This document shows positions 16,952 to 27,043 of a stretch of 64,000 bases of DNA, in pieces. Position 1 is the first letter of the stretch, and every line of letters starts with the position of its first letter. The translations under genes were made by a program, and so were the position numbers. The stretch is from Providencia manganoxydans (GTDB lineage Bacteria; Pseudomonadota; Gammaproteobacteria; Enterobacterales; Enterobacteriaceae): contig NZ_CP067099.1 in assembly GCF_016618195.1 (NCBI RefSeq), positions 3,906,001 through 3,970,000 of the forward strand, read 5' to 3'. Under the pieces are notes generated by a model. The model did no database searches, was not told the origin of the DNA, and saw nothing but the letters and a program-made list of their open reading frames with translations.

Positions 16952-17038
16952 ATGGGTTTTCTAGGGTGGATAGCGGTAGGACTGGTTATTGGGATCTTAA
17001 TTGGCGCTTTGATGAAGGTTTTCTCGAAGAAAAAATAA
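16952..17038 (+). CDS. 28-residue single-pass membrane peptide
   Basis: A short frame starting at ATG 16952 with GAAGGGC about eight bases upstream. It encodes an N-terminal hydrophobic helix (MGFLGWIAVGLVIGILIGAL) and a basic tail ending FSKKK. The start resembles the first helix of GlsB/YeaQ/YmgE membrane proteins but the remainder is missing. Good initiation context, clean hydrophobic-then-basic layout and position 51 bases ahead of ampH make it a plausible real small protein, probably in the inner membrane with its Lys tail in the cytoplasm. Function unknown. Confidence 0.5.
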   Translation: MGFLGWIAVGLVIGILIGALMKVFSKKK

Positions 17039-17089
17039 CGTAGATCCGTTGGATCATATGCAAAATTACACATCGGCTGGCTTCTAAAC

Positions 17090-18319
17090 ATGAAGAAATC
17101 ATTTCTAAAAATTCTGTCAGTATCTGCGTTGTCTCTCGCATTAGCGGCCTGCTCAACAACGACTGAGAAACAACCTAAGTTTTTACAAGGCAACAACAAT
17201 GATGCCGAATCTAGTGACTGGAAAGTGTTCGAAGGGGATCGAAGAACTTACGAGCGCGTTGCTAAGATTGTCGATTTGTATGCAAACCGTATTTTTAATG
17301 AAAGTGATGCCCGCGGTATGGCTATCATTGTTATTGATAATAACCAAGCATTGTCACGCTACTATGGTGAAACTGCGCCGGGAAATGGAATAAAACCGGG
17401 GCCACATTCACTGGTTCGAATTGCTTCTATATCAAAATTAATGACCAGCGAAATTTTGATAAAGTTAGAGCAAGACAAAAAATTGTTGATTACCGATCCG
17501 TTGCAGCAATATAGCTACCATGGCGTAACTGTGCCCGATAACAATAGTGGACAACCTATCCGCTTATATCATTTAGCGAGTCATACAAGTGGCCTTCCAA
17601 GAGAACAGCCTGGTGGAAAATGGGGTCGACCTGTGTTTATTTGGCCTACACAAGATAACCGCTGGACTTGGCTAAAAAATGGTAAGCTTGATGCTACACC
17701 GGGTACAGAAGCGTCATACTCCAACCTTGCTTACGATCTTCTTGCTGATGCTATGATTAAAGCATCGGGGTTGTCTTATCCACAGTTATTTCATCGCTAT
17801 GTCACTTCACCGGCCAAAATGACAGAAACAACCTACACCCCGAATGCATCACAATGCTCCCGTTTAATGATAGGGGCTAAACCAAGTCCGTGTCATAACA
17901 CGCTAGCAGCAGCTGGAAGTGGCGGTGTGTATTCAACGCCCGCTGATATGCAAAAGTGGATGCAGCAATTTTTATCAACGGATAAAAACCTCAGAAAAGC
18001 CACCGCTGCACGCGAGCAAGGTATTTATTTCCCAAGAGAAAAATTGATTGATGTAAAAGGAATGGATGTTGCTGGTAATGCTGATGGATTAGGACTTGGC
18101 TGGGTTTATATGAAACCACAAAACGGTCGTCCGGGCATTTATCAAAAGACCGGTGGCGGCGGTGGCTTTAATAGCTATATGGCGATGATCCCCCAGCAAA
18201 ATATTGGTGTTTTTGTGGTAATGACGCGTAAAGATAGCAGTAAATTTAGTAAACTGACTATTGGAGTGAACGACATGGTTGCCGCATTATCCGCTAACCA
18301 TGCATATGGAAAACATTGA
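17090..18319 (+). CDS. ampH: AmpH-like D-alanyl-D-alanine carboxypeptidase/endopeptidase, predicted lipoprotein
   Basis: A 409-residue class C beta-lactamase-fold penicillin-binding protein that closely follows E. coli AmpH. SISK at 113-116 supplies the acylated serine, YSN sits near residue 208 and KTGGGGGF near 355. Stretches such as HTSGLPREQPGG and LAAAGSGGVYSTPADM are AmpH-like. AmpH cleaves peptide crosslinks and trims stem peptides in peptidoglycan recycling. Unlike E. coli AmpH, the N-terminus carries a lipobox (LALAAC, Cys21), predicting membrane anchoring. A hairpin terminator lies about 90 bases downstream. Confidence 0.9.
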   Translation: MKKSFLKILSVSALSLALAACSTTTEKQPKFLQGNNNDAESSDWKVFEGDRRTYERVAKIVDLYANRIFNESDARGMAIIVIDNNQALSRYYGETAPGNGIKPGPHSLVRIASISKLMTSEILIKLEQDKKLLITDPLQQYSYHGVTVPDNNSGQPIRLYHLASHTSGLPREQPGGKWGRPVFIWPTQDNRWTWLKNGKLDATPGTEASYSNLAYDLLADAMIKASGLSYPQLFHRYVTSPAKMTETTYTPNASQCSRLMIGAKPSPCHNTLAAAGSGGVYSTPADMQKWMQQFLSTDKNLRKATAAREQGIYFPREKLIDVKGMDVAGNADGLGLGWVYMKPQNGRPGIYQKTGGGGGFNSYMAMIPQQNIGVFVVMTRKDSSKFSKLTIGVNDMVAALSANHAYGKH

Positions 18320-18410
18320 AGGAGTACCACCAACGCAGTTAATGCACTGGTGAGCTACACCCCAACCCTAACCCGTGGCTTTGTTCGCGCACTCACATTA
18401 TTCTCTATAG

Positions 18411-18437
18411 CTGCCTGATAAATTCAGGCAGTTTTCT
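18411..18437 (+). terminator. terminator after ampH
   Basis: CTGCCTGA at 18411 pairs with TCAGGCAG at 18424-18431, followed by TTTTCT. Confidence 0.75.
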
Positions 18438-18531
18438 AGAAGTTAACTGCTTTTTATGCAATTTTTTAGTTATCCCACCCGCTATGCTTAGTGCCTATTG
18501 TTTAAATAGCATAATAAATAAAGGGGCTAAG

Positions 18532-18936
18532 ATGAAAATATCACATTACAGACACACATTACGCTTCATATATTCAGATAAAAATCAGTTTTCCTATGAA
18601 TTCGCACAACAAATATTAAGAGCAAAAAATCAGTCTACCTCCCCTTTTCCCTCAGAAAAATCTAAGTGTGATACCAAACAAAAAATAATTAAAAAAATAA
18701 AAAAGCATGCCGGTCTTATTGAAAAGTCATACAGTGCAAATGGAGGATATTTTTCTTACGCACAGCAAATAGCTAATAGAACAAGATGCGGTGTAATAGG
18801 GGTTATTGGTATACACACCTCAGAGACTAAAGGCAAAAAGAGACAACTAATTTTATTTAAACCACAGGGAAAAATTAAAGCCATATTCAGTAAGATGGGG
18901 AATCATATTCTCAGTATAAAATATATATCTCGTTGA
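18532..18936 (+). CDS. hypothetical basic protein
   Basis: A 134-residue protein starting at ATG 18532 (after AAAGGGGCTAAG; an in-frame upstream ATG at 18484 lacks a ribosome site). It is rich in Lys and Arg, has no signal peptide and no membrane segment, and ends with a beta-rich stretch (CGVIGVIGIHT, KRQLILFKPQGKI). I do not recognise a family. It stands alone, convergent with lptG across a shared hairpin. Its AT-rich codon use compared with ampH and lptFG may indicate acquisition. Confidence 0.6.
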   Translation: MKISHYRHTLRFIYSDKNQFSYEFAQQILRAKNQSTSPFPSEKSKCDTKQKIIKKIKKHAGLIEKSYSANGGYFSYAQQIANRTRCGVIGVIGIHTSETKGKKRQLILFKPQGKIKAIFSKMGNHILSIKYISR

Positions 18937-18937
18937 T

Positions 18938-18972
18938 AAAAGGTTGTAAAATCATTTGATTCTACAACCTTT
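18938..18972. terminator. bidirectional hairpin between the orphan gene and lptG
   Basis: AAAGGTTGTA at 18938 pairs with TACAACCTTT at 18963-18972, and inner AATCA pairs with TGATT. It separates two convergent genes. Confidence 0.65.
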
Positions 18973-18993
18973 GTGATCGTTGATAACGACGGC

Positions 18994-20070
18994 TTATTTA
19001 CGTTTCACCAATAGAACAATGCTGACACCAAGGAATAGTATACTTGGCAGTAACGCCGCGATAACTGGTGGTACGGAATAGACCAAGCTCCAATTACCAA
19101 AGCCTTGGTTTAAAATATAGAATAAGAAACCGCCGACGATCCCTGACACAACACGTACCCCCATTGGTACGGTACGCAAAGGACCAAAAATAAACGATAC
19201 CGCCATTAGCATCATAACCGCAGCAGAGAGTGGTGCTAAGATCTTCTTCCACATACTCAGTTGGTAAACCGCAGCAACTTGCCCACTCTCTTTCAAATAA
19301 GAGATATATTGATAAAGACCACGAATAGAAAGTGAATCTGCATTGAGAGAAACAATACCCAATTTTTCAGGGGTAAGGTTGGTTTTCCAATCGTAAGTTA
19401 AACGTTGGGAGCCCGTAATTTTTTTCTCACTGCTCAAAATAGATTCATCAACTTGAGATAATACCCATAGTTTGTTGTCTTTATCATAAGCGCCACTTGA
19501 AGCAAACATCACGGATTTAAGTTTATGTTGTTCATCAAAACGGTAAATCGAGATTTCTTGAATCGATGTGGTATCGGCAATGCGTTGAATATGAATAAAA
19601 TCACGTCCGTCTTTCGCCCACATACCTTCATTGGTGACAACTAATGAATTACCCACAATTTTCTCTGCACGATAATTTCTTGCCCATTGATCACCAGCAG
19701 GAGCAACCCACTCCCCGATAAACATCGCAACAATCACCAGAGGGATCGCGGTTTTCATCACCGAAAGCGCAATTTGTAAACGTGTGAAGCCAGAAGCTTG
19801 CATCACGACCAATTCACTGCGCGACGCTAATGCACCTAGTCCTAGCAAAGCACCTAACAAAGCGGCCATTGGGAAGAAGATATCAATATCTTTGGGGATA
19901 CTTAACAATGTAAATACCCCTGCACCTAACGCAGTATAGTCGCCATCGCCTACCTTACGCAGCTGCTCAACAAACTTAATGATCCCTGAAAGGGATACCA
20001 GTAGGAACAAGGTCATTAAAATAGAGTTGAGGATCGTGCGTCCAATATATCTGTCTAAAACACCAAACAT
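18994..20070 (-). CDS. lptG: LPS export ABC transporter permease LptG
   Basis: A 358-residue inner-membrane permease. Hydrophobic segments lie at the N-terminus (about residues 12-35, 55-85, 95-120) and a C-terminal cluster after residue 270. A periplasmic beta-jellyroll spans about 130-260. LptG pairs with LptF and the ATPase LptB to extract LPS from the inner membrane and pass it to LptC/LptA. The start ATG overlaps the lptF stop (TAATG), giving translational coupling. Length and order agree with other enterobacteria. Confidence 0.95.
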   Translation of the reverse strand: MFGVLDRYIGRTILNSILMTLFLLVSLSGIIKFVEQLRKVGDGDYTALGAGVFTLLSIPKDIDIFFPMAALLGALLGLGALASRSELVVMQASGFTRLQIALSVMKTAIPLVIVAMFIGEWVAPAGDQWARNYRAEKIVGNSLVVTNEGMWAKDGRDFIHIQRIADTTSIQEISIYRFDEQHKLKSVMFASSGAYDKDNKLWVLSQVDESILSSEKKITGSQRLTYDWKTNLTPEKLGIVSLNADSLSIRGLYQYISYLKESGQVAAVYQLSMWKKILAPLSAAVMMLMAVSFIFGPLRTVPMGVRVVSGIVGGFLFYILNQGFGNWSLVYSVPPVIAALLPSILFLGVSIVLLVKRK

Positions 20071-21167
20071 TAGGCAGCCCCTCTATTAAATCTGACACGT
20101 AAACGGCGCATTGGTACGGTATTCCATAAGTTAAGAATTACCGCAAGAGCAAGGTAACCTAAGTTAACCGCCCATAAGGCATATTTCGGGTCGACATCAC
20201 CTTTTTCTGCACTGTTGCGTAGCGTACTTTGTAACAGAAAGAATATAAGATACAACAACATCGCAGGGAGCATACTAAGCACTCTCCCCTGACGAGGGTT
20301 GACTTCACTAAGAGGTACAACCATCAGTGCCATTACCACCACAGAGAATACGATGGTTAAACGCCAATGAAATTCTGCATTCGAGTCAGGATCATTGGCT
20401 TTCCAAAGCTCGAACATCGTTTTCTGTTCAACTTTGTCATTACTGGTATCACTGGTTTTATGATCGATAACCGCTTGGTAGTTTTCGAAATCGGTAATAC
20501 GGAAGTCACGTAATAATGCCGTTCCTTCGTAGCGAGTCCCTTCATCCAGTACCACTACTTGGCGGCCATCAGCATCTTCTTTCATGTAGCCGCTGTCGGC
20601 CACCACGACTGATGGGCGCTGTTCATTAGCAGTGCGTAATTGAGCTAGAAAGACATTTTTAAAATCATTGCCTTTAACTTCACCAATATACAGCACGATG
20701 TTGCGGTCTTTGGTGGTTTTAAATTGCCCTTCCACCATCGCAGCTAGGCCTGGGTTAGCTTTCGCATCAGCAAGTACTTGTTCCTGATATTGAGAGGACC
20801 AAGGCAGCATCCATGTAATATTGCCGATTGCAACCAACGCGGTCAGGGTGGCAAGCACCAAAGCGGCTTTAACCAACACGCTTTTTCCTAATCCGCAAGC
20901 GTGCATAACCGTAATTTCACTTTCGGTATATAGCTTACTGTATGTCATTAACAGCCCAAGAAATAGGCTCAAAGGGAGGATCAACTGCGCCATTTCAGGC
21001 ACACCTAATCCCAGCAAAGGTAACACTAAGTTTGAAGGAATATTACCCTGTACCGCAGCCCCGAGGATATCGATGGACTTTTGGCTGAAAAAAATCAACA
21101 TTAGCACAAAAAGAATAGCTAGCTGACTTTTCAGGGTCTCCCGTACCAAATATCTAATAATGATCAC
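20070..21167 (-). CDS. lptF: LPS export ABC transporter permease LptF
   Basis: A 365-residue permease beginning MIIIRYLVRETLKSQLAILF, the conserved LptF start with its first membrane helix. There are three N-terminal membrane segments, a periplasmic jellyroll at about 125-255 and three C-terminal segments. It forms a heterodimer with LptG. The gene is divergent from pepA, as in E. coli. The 420-base spacer contains an ERIC copy that E. coli lacks. Confidence 0.95.
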   Translation of the reverse strand: MIIIRYLVRETLKSQLAILFVLMLIFFSQKSIDILGAAVQGNIPSNLVLPLLGLGVPEMAQLILPLSLFLGLLMTYSKLYTESEITVMHACGLGKSVLVKAALVLATLTALVAIGNITWMLPWSSQYQEQVLADAKANPGLAAMVEGQFKTTKDRNIVLYIGEVKGNDFKNVFLAQLRTANEQRPSVVVADSGYMKEDADGRQVVVLDEGTRYEGTALLRDFRITDFENYQAVIDHKTSDTSNDKVEQKTMFELWKANDPDSNAEFHWRLTIVFSVVVMALMVVPLSEVNPRQGRVLSMLPAMLLYLIFFLLQSTLRNSAEKGDVDPKYALWAVNLGYLALAVILNLWNTVPMRRLRVRFNRGAA

Positions 21168-21587
21168 GCTTATACGCCTGTGAAAACTTGTCTTTTGGGT
21201 GGAAAATGGCTAAGTTCGTTCAATATCTACCATTTGTTAACATATACTCTGGCTCATTGTATGGCTAGAATGATATAAAAGCATTCTCTATACTCTTCAT
21301 ACTTCAAGTTGCAGGGCTGTTTGTTAAGGTATGGTGACTACGCTTAGCTAGCCGAGTCATAGCGTTTATCTATGCTCTTCGTCTATCTTCACTTGTCGCC
21401 TACCTGCAACTGGTATTATTTTGAGTATATACTGATTACCCAATCAGAAGATGCTTAATATTGTTGAAAAACCAGATATCCGCTCAGTTTAACATAAAGA
21501 GTTCATACTCTATGAGGTAGATTAATGCGGTACGCTAATAATTTTAGCGGGAGCATGGGCCTTTGTCTTTAAGATTCAGGAGAACGC
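21168..21587. other. divergent lptF/pepA control region with ERIC copy
   Basis: This holds the promoters of lptF (leftwards) and pepA (rightwards) and an ERIC element at 21289-21432. A CAGGAGAA ribosome site precedes pepA. I could not place a PepA/ArgR-type site with confidence. Confidence 0.4.
21289..21432 (-). repeat. ERIC (IRU) element, longer variant
   Basis: It opens TATACTCTTCATACTTCAAG and ends TGGTATTATTTTGAGTATAT, with CATAGCGTTTATCTATG in the centre. About 15 extra bases near the left third make it longer than the other copies. Confidence 0.85.
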
Positions 21588-23099
21588 ATGGAGTTTAGTG
21601 TAAAAAGTGGTAGCCCGGAAAAACAACGCAGCGCATGTATCGTTGTCGGAGTCTTTGAACCACGCCGTCTGTCCCCTATAGCTGAACAGCTGGACAAAAT
21701 AAGCGACGGATATATCAGCGCCCTGCTGCGCCGCGGGGAACTTGAAGGTAAAGTAGGCCAGTCCCTACTACTCCATCATGTACCAAATGTCCTGTCTGAA
21801 CGTATTCTACTCATTGGCTGTGGTAAAGAGCGTGAGCTGGATGAACGTCAGTTTAAGCAAATCATTCAGAAAACAATTAGTACACTGAATGAAACAGGTT
21901 CTATGGAAGCAGTTTGCTTCTTGACTGAACTACATGTCAAAGGCCGTAATAACTACTGGAAAGTACGCCAAGCTGTTGAAACAGCAAAAGAGTCTCTCTA
22001 CGTCTTTGATCAACTAAAAAGTAATAAAACCGAGCACCGCCGTCCACTACGTAAATTGGTCTTCAATGTACCAACACGCCGTGAATTGCCAAGTGGTGAA
22101 CGCGCAATTGCGCATGGTCTAGCGATTGCATCGGGTGTGAAGGCAGCGAAAGATCTCGGTAATATGCCACCCAATATCTGTAATGCAGCTTACTTAGCGT
22201 CTCAAGCGCGCCAACTGGCTGATATTTCAGATAATAGGTTAACAACTCGCGTTATCGGCGAAGAGCAAATGAAAGAGTTAGGCATGAATGCCTACCTTGC
22301 TGTTGGGCAAGGCTCTCAAAATGAGTCTCTGATGTCTATTATGGAGTACAAAGGTAGCGCTGATCCTGAAGCAAAACCTATTGTATTACTCGGTAAAGGG
22401 CTGACATTCGACTCAGGTGGTATTTCTATCAAGCCAGCCGATGGCATGGATGAGATGAAATATGACATGTGTGGTGCTGCAACCGTTTATGGTGTAATGC
22501 GCTTTATTACCGAACTACAGCTACCGATTAACGTGGTTGGTGTTCTAGCCGGCTGTGAAAACATGCCCGGTGGTCGTGCTTATCGTCCGGGTGATATCCT
22601 TACCACGATGTCAGGCCAAACGGTTGAAGTATTAAATACAGATGCAGAAGGCCGCTTAGTATTGTGTGATGCGCTAACTTATGTTGAACGCTTTGATCCT
22701 GAATTAGTTATTGATATTGCAACGCTAACAGGGGCTTGTGTCATCGCATTAGGTAGCCACTATACTGGTTTGATGTCTAATCACAACCCGCTAGCTCACG
22801 AGCTATTGAATGCGTCGGAGCAATCTGGTGACCGAGCATGGCGCTTACCATTAGCTGACGAATATTTTGATCAAATTACACCTAATTTTGCAGATTTAGC
22901 GAATACAGGCGGGCGTCCTGCTGGTGCAATCACCGCAGGCTGTTTCCTATCGCGCTTCGCAACTAAGTATAATTGGGCACACTTGGACATCGCAGGTACA
23001 GCATGGCGTTCAGGTAAAGCAAAAGGAGCAACGGGTCGCCCAGTCTCCTTGCTGTCACAATTTTTACTGAACCGCGTCGGTTTGAATGGTGACGATTAA
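21588..23099 (+). CDS. pepA: leucyl aminopeptidase PepA
   Basis: A 503-residue M17 aminopeptidase, the usual length. The metal-binding core [20 protein letters not shown] lies near residues 270-289 and the family signature NTDAEGRL near 350-357. The hexameric enzyme removes N-terminal residues from peptides in the cytoplasm. In E. coli PepA is also a DNA-bending accessory factor at ColE1 cer and at the carAB promoter. The start [20 protein letters not shown] agrees with the family. A strong hairpin follows before the holC region. Confidence 0.96.
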   Translation: MEFSVKSGSPEKQRSACIVVGVFEPRRLSPIAEQLDKISDGYISALLRRGELEGKVGQSLLLHHVPNVLSERILLIGCGKERELDERQFKQIIQKTISTLNETGSMEAVCFLTELHVKGRNNYWKVRQAVETAKESLYVFDQLKSNKTEHRRPLRKLVFNVPTRRELPSGERAIAHGLAIASGVKAAKDLGNMPPNICNAAYLASQARQLADISDNRLTTRVIGEEQMKELGMNAYLAVGQGSQNESLMSIMEYKGSADPEAKPIVLLGKGLTFDSGGISIKPADGMDEMKYDMCGAATVYGVMRFITELQLPINVVGVLAGCENMPGGRAYRPGDILTTMSGQTVEVLNTDAEGRLVLCDALTYVERFDPELVIDIATLTGACVIALGSHYTGLMSNHNPLAHELLNASEQSGDRAWRLPLADEYFDQITPNFADLANTGGRPAGAITAGCFLSRFATKYNWAHLDIAGTAWRSGKAKGATGRPVSLLSQFLLNRVGLNGDD

Positions 23100-23136
23100 T
23101 CTAAATTGATTATTGTTCCTGAAAAATAAGCGTGCT

Positions 23137-23176
23137 CCCGAATCATGGCTATCCGTGATTCGGGATGTTATTTTTT
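23137..23176 (+). terminator. terminator after pepA
   Basis: CCCGAATCA at 23137 pairs with TGATTCGGG at 23156-23164, followed by ATGTTATTTTTT. Confidence 0.8.
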
Positions 23177-23287
23177 AGGACAGTCAATTAAGCTCAACAT
23201 AATCGATATAACTACCAACCGATTTTGAACCAGCAGCAAAACCAGTTATAATTCAGAAAGATTTCTGTAAATACAACATTTACGAAA

Positions 23288-23379
23288 GGATACTGAGTCG
23301 CTAGGCGCATACATAAGTATGTGATGAGTAGTGAATGAACGTAGTCAACAATGCTACGGCGCGAAGTATGACGGAATAC
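23288..23379 (+). repeat. partial ERIC element (left end missing)
   Basis: It begins inside the element at TACTGAGTCGCTAGGCGCAT and ends GCGAAGTATGACGGAATACA. It is the first member of a near-tandem pair with the copy at 23384; the shared core GAGTCGCTAGGCGCATA is nearly identical. Confidence 0.8.
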
Positions 23380-23383
23380 ATCC

Positions 23384-23502
23384 CCTAAATAATTCGTGTT
23401 GTAACTAGGCGACAAGTGAATGAGTCGCTAGGCGCATATACAAGTATGTAATGAGTAGTGAATAAACGTAGTCAACAACACTACGGTGCAAAGTATAACG
23501 GG
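23384..23502 (+). repeat. ERIC (IRU) element abutting holC
   Basis: It runs from CCTAAATAATTCGTGTTGTA to GTGCAAAGTATAACGGGG and ends about seven bases before the holC ATG. The element therefore supplies the immediate 5' untranslated region, including the weak GGGGATCC ribosome site. Confidence 0.8.
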
Positions 23503-23508
23503 GATCCA

Positions 23509-23961
23509 ATGAAAAACGCCACATTTTATCAACTACCCCCCACCCCCGCTGAACAGGATGAACTTGAAGCTCATGAGTGGTTGGCTTGCGAACTTGCAGC
23601 ACAGATGTGGCGTAATGGTAAGCGTATATTGCTTGCGTGTGAAACTGCTGAGCAAGCAGAAAAACTCGATGAGGCACTTTGGCAAAGAGATCCCCATCAG
23701 TTCGTTCCTCATAACCTTGCGGGTGAAGGCCCTCGTTATGGTGCGCCAATTGAGATTTGCTGGCCGGGGAAACGAGGCAATGCACAACGCGATGTATTAA
23801 TTAATCTGCAAAACCAATTCGCAGATTTTGCCACCGCATTCCATGAAGTGATAGACTTTGTGCCTATCGATGAAACTTTAAAACAGTTGGCGCGTGAACG
23901 GTATAAAATTTACCGCAGCGTCGGCTTCAACTTGACTATGGCGACGCCGCCAACTAACTGA
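23509..23961 (+). CDS. holC: DNA polymerase III chi subunit HolC
   Basis: The 150-residue form starting MKNATFYQL at 23509 matches the HolC start; longer upstream reading runs into an ERIC repeat. Conserved stretches include [22 protein letters not shown] and [21 protein letters not shown]. HolC binds HolD (psi) and single-stranded-DNA-binding protein at the replication fork. It lies 14 bases before valS, the usual enterobacterial pair, and is probably co-transcribed. The ribosome site is weak and derives from the repeat. Confidence 0.95.
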   Translation: MKNATFYQLPPTPAEQDELEAHEWLACELAAQMWRNGKRILLACETAEQAEKLDEALWQRDPHQFVPHNLAGEGPRYGAPIEICWPGKRGNAQRDVLINLQNQFADFATAFHEVIDFVPIDETLKQLARERYKIYRSVGFNLTMATPPTN

Positions 23962-23975
23962 ATACGATATTAAAG

Positions 23976-26870
23976 ATGGACAAAAAACCAGAGAATGCAA
24001 TTGCCGAGCCTTCGCTCGATAAAACTTATAATCCTGCTGAGATTGAGCAGTCACGCTACGCTCATTGGGAAAAAAGCGGTTATTTCAAACCAAATGGTGA
24101 TACTAGCAAAGACAGCTTCTGTGTCGTGATCCCACCACCAAACGTCACAGGCAGCCTGCACATGGGTCACGCCTTCCAGCAAACCATCATGGATACCATG
24201 ATCCGTTACCAACGTATGCAAGGTAAAAATACCTTATGGCAAACGGGGACTGACCATGCAGGTATCGCGACTCAAATGGTTGTAGAGCGTAAAATTGCCG
24301 CTGAAGAGAACAAAACCCGTTATGATTACGGCCGTGAAGCATTCATCGATAAGATCTGGCAGTGGAAAGCTGAGTCTGGTGGCAATATTTCTCAACAAAT
24401 GCGCCGTTTGGGTGACTCTGTTGATTGGGAACGTGAACGTTTTACCATGGATGAAGGCCTATCCAAAGCAGTTAAAGAAGCGTTCGTGCGCCTATATAAA
24501 GATAATCTTATTTATCGTGGCAAACGCCTTGTTAACTGGGATCCCAAACTGCATACCGCAATTTCTGATCTGGAAGTTGAAAACCGTGAAGTTAAAGGTT
24601 CAATGTGGCACCTGCGTTACCCATTAGCAGATGGCGTGAAAACAGCAGAAGGTAAGGACTACCTCGTTGTCGCCACAACGCGCCCTGAAACCATGCTTGG
24701 CGACACGGGTGTCGCAGTTAACCCTGAAGATCCACGTTACAAAGACTTAATTGGCAAAGAAATCATTCTGCCGATCGTCAACCGCCGCATTCCAATTGTT
24801 GGTGATGAACACGCCGATATGGAAAAAGGGACTGGTTGTGTGAAAATCACCCCAGCTCATGACTTTAACGACTATGAAGTAGGTAAACGACACCAGTTAC
24901 CAATGGTCAATATGTTGGATCTGGATGGTAATGTTCGCCAAGAAGCGGAAGTTTTTGATACCCACGGTAATCCGTCAACCGTTTACAGCAGCGAAATTCC
25001 TGAAGCCTATCGTGGTATGGAACGTTTTGCAGCACGTAAAGCACTCGTGGCTGATTTCGAACAATTAGGTTTGTTGGTCGAAGTGAAGCCTCACGATTTG
25101 ACCGTACCTTACGGTGACCGTGGCGGCGTAGTTATTGAGCCAATGCTGACTGACCAATGGTATGTTCGTACTAAACCACTGGCTGAAAACGCCATCAAAG
25201 CGGTTGAAGACGGTCGCATTCAATTTGTCCCTCGTCAATATGAAAATATGTACTACTCTTGGATGCGTGATATTCAAGACTGGTGTATTTCTCGCCAATT
25301 GTGGTGGGGTCATCGTATCCCTGCATGGTATGACGACAAAGGTAATGTGTACGTAGGCCGCGATGAAGAAGAGGTACGCCGCGAAAATAACCTTGGTGCT
25401 GATATTGCACTACGTCAAGATGATGACGTATTAGATACTTGGTTCTCTTCTGGTTTATGGACTTTCTCAACATTAGGTTGGCCTGAAAATACCGAAGCAC
25501 TAAAAACATTCCACCCAACTGATGTATTGGTCAGTGGCTTCGATATTATTTTCTTCTGGATCGCCCGCATGATCATGCTAACCATGCATTTCATCAAAGA
25601 TGAAAATGGTGTTCCACAAGTGCCGTTTAAGACGGTATATATGACAGGTCTGATCCGTGATGAAGAAGGCCAGAAAATGTCGAAATCCAAAGGGAACGTT
25701 ATCGACCCATTGGATATGATCGACGGTATTTCACTGGAAGACTTATTAGAAAAACGCACTGGTAACATGATGCAGCCGCAATTGGCTGAAAAAATTGCCA
25801 AACGTACCCGTAAAGAGTACCCGGATGGTATTGAAGCACATGGTACCGATGCATTGCGCTTCACCTTGGCTGCATTAGCCTCAACTGGTCGTGATATAAA
25901 TTGGGATATGAAACGTCTGTCTGGCTACCGTAACTTCTGTAATAAGTTATGGAACGCAAGTCGCTTTGTGTTGATGAACACAGAGAACCAAGACTGCGGT
26001 CAAAATGGCGGTGAAATGAGCTTCTCTTTGGCTGACCGTTGGATCATGGCGCAATTTAACCAAACCATCAAAGCCTACCGTGAAGCACTTGATACTTATC
26101 GCTATGATATTGCTGCGGGTATCTTGTATGACTTCACATGGAACGAATTCTGTGACTGGTACTTGGAGCTCTCCAAACCAGCCGTTCATAAAGGTAATGA
26201 AGCACAAGTTCGTGCAGCTCGCTTTACCTTGATTGAAGTTCTTGAAGGCTTACTGCGTTTAGCGCACCCTATCATTCCATTTATCACCGAAACCATCTGG
26301 CAACGAGTGAAAGTGGTGAAAGGGATTGATGCAGATACTATCATGTTGCAGCCATTCCCTGAGTTTGACGCGGCGAAAGTTGATGAGCTGGCGTCAAGTG
26401 ACTTAGAGTGGATCAAGGAAGCTATCATTGCAGTTCGTAATATTCGCGCTGAAATGAATATTTCTCCAGGTAAACCACTTGATGTCATGCTGCGTGGCGC
26501 TTCTGAAGATGCAAAACGTCGCGTTGCAGAAAACGAAAACTTCATCAAATCAATGGCGCGTTTGGCAAGTATTCGTGTACTTACTGAAGGTGAAGAAGCA
26601 CCTGTCTCCGTCACTAAATTAGTTAGTGGCACTGAGCTACTGATCCCAATGGCAGGCCTGATTGATAAAGATGCTGAACTAGCTCGTTTAGATAAAGAGC
26701 TAGATAAAGTAAGTAAAGAAATCGAAGGCATTGAAAGCAAGCTAGCTAATGAAGGCTTTGTAAGCCGTGCGCCTGCTGCTGTTGTTGAGAAAGAGCGTGA
26801 ACGTTTAGCTGCTAACATTGAAGCTAAAGGTAAACTAGAAGCTCAAAAAGTCACTATCGCATCACTGTAA
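23976..26870 (+). CDS. valS: valyl-tRNA synthetase
   Basis: A 964-residue class I synthetase. The HIGH-type motif [13 protein letters not shown] lies near residues 51-63, KMSKSKGN near 567-574, and the CP1 editing domain between them contains [13 protein letters not shown]-terminal coiled coil (after about 890; [22 protein letters not shown]) is present as in other ValRS. It charges tRNA-Val and hydrolyses mischarged Thr-tRNA. It follows holC with a 14-base gap and ends at a strong terminator. Confidence 0.97.
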   Translation: MDKKPENAIAEPSLDKTYNPAEIEQSRYAHWEKSGYFKPNGDTSKDSFCVVIPPPNVTGSLHMGHAFQQTIMDTMIRYQRMQGKNTLWQTGTDHAGIATQMVVERKIAAEENKTRYDYGREAFIDKIWQWKAESGGNISQQMRRLGDSVDWERERFTMDEGLSKAVKEAFVRLYKDNLIYRGKRLVNWDPKLHTAISDLEVENREVKGSMWHLRYPLADGVKTAEGKDYLVVATTRPETMLGDTGVAVNPEDPRYKDLIGKEIILPIVNRRIPIVGDEHADMEKGTGCVKITPAHDFNDYEVGKRHQLPMVNMLDLDGNVRQEAEVFDTHGNPSTVYSSEIPEAYRGMERFAARKALVADFEQLGLLVEVKPHDLTVPYGDRGGVVIEPMLTDQWYVRTKPLAENAIKAVEDGRIQFVPRQYENMYYSWMRDIQDWCISRQLWWGHRIPAWYDDKGNVYVGRDEEEVRRENNLGADIALRQDDDVLDTWFSSGLWTFSTLGWPENTEALKTFHPTDVLVSGFDIIFFWIARMIMLTMHFIKDENGVPQVPFKTVYMTGLIRDEEGQKMSKSKGNVIDPLDMIDGISLEDLLEKRTGNMMQPQLAEKIAKRTRKEYPDGIEAHGTDALRFTLAALASTGRDINWDMKRLSGYRNFCNKLWNASRFVLMNTENQDCGQNGGEMSFSLADRWIMAQFNQTIKAYREALDTYRYDIAAGILYDFTWNEFCDWYLELSKPAVHKGNEAQVRAARFTLIEVLEGLLRLAHPIIPFITETIWQRVKVVKGIDADTIMLQPFPEFDAAKVDELASSDLEWIKEAIIAVRNIRAEMNISPGKPLDVMLRGASEDAKRRVAENENFIKSMARLASIRVLTEGEEAPVSVTKLVSGTELLIPMAGLIDKDAELARLDKELDKVSKEIEGIESKLANEGFVSRAPAAVVEKERERLAANIEAKGKLEAQKVTIASL

Positions 26871-26892
26871 TTGATTGCTTTGAAATAATGAC

Positions 26893-26929
26893 AAGCCCTT
26901 ATTGACTCCATCAATAAGGGCTTTCTTTT
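26893..26929 (+). terminator. terminator after valS
   Basis: A perfect 13-base stem: AAGCCCTTATTGA at 26893 pairs with TCAATAAGGGCTT at 26911-26923, followed by TCTTTT. Confidence 0.9.
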
Positions 26930-27043
26930 AAAGTGATTAAAATTCGATTATCATTAATTTACTGCATTCGCAGTTCTCAGATTGAAGTTCCCTTCTGGTT
27001 CTCTCGCACTGAGTTGTAAAAATAAAAATAATGAGAGTCTGTC

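Noticed and set aside
23458..23508. 17-residue N-terminal extension of HolC
   Set aside because: It reads through an ERIC repeat, and MKNATFY is the conserved HolC start.
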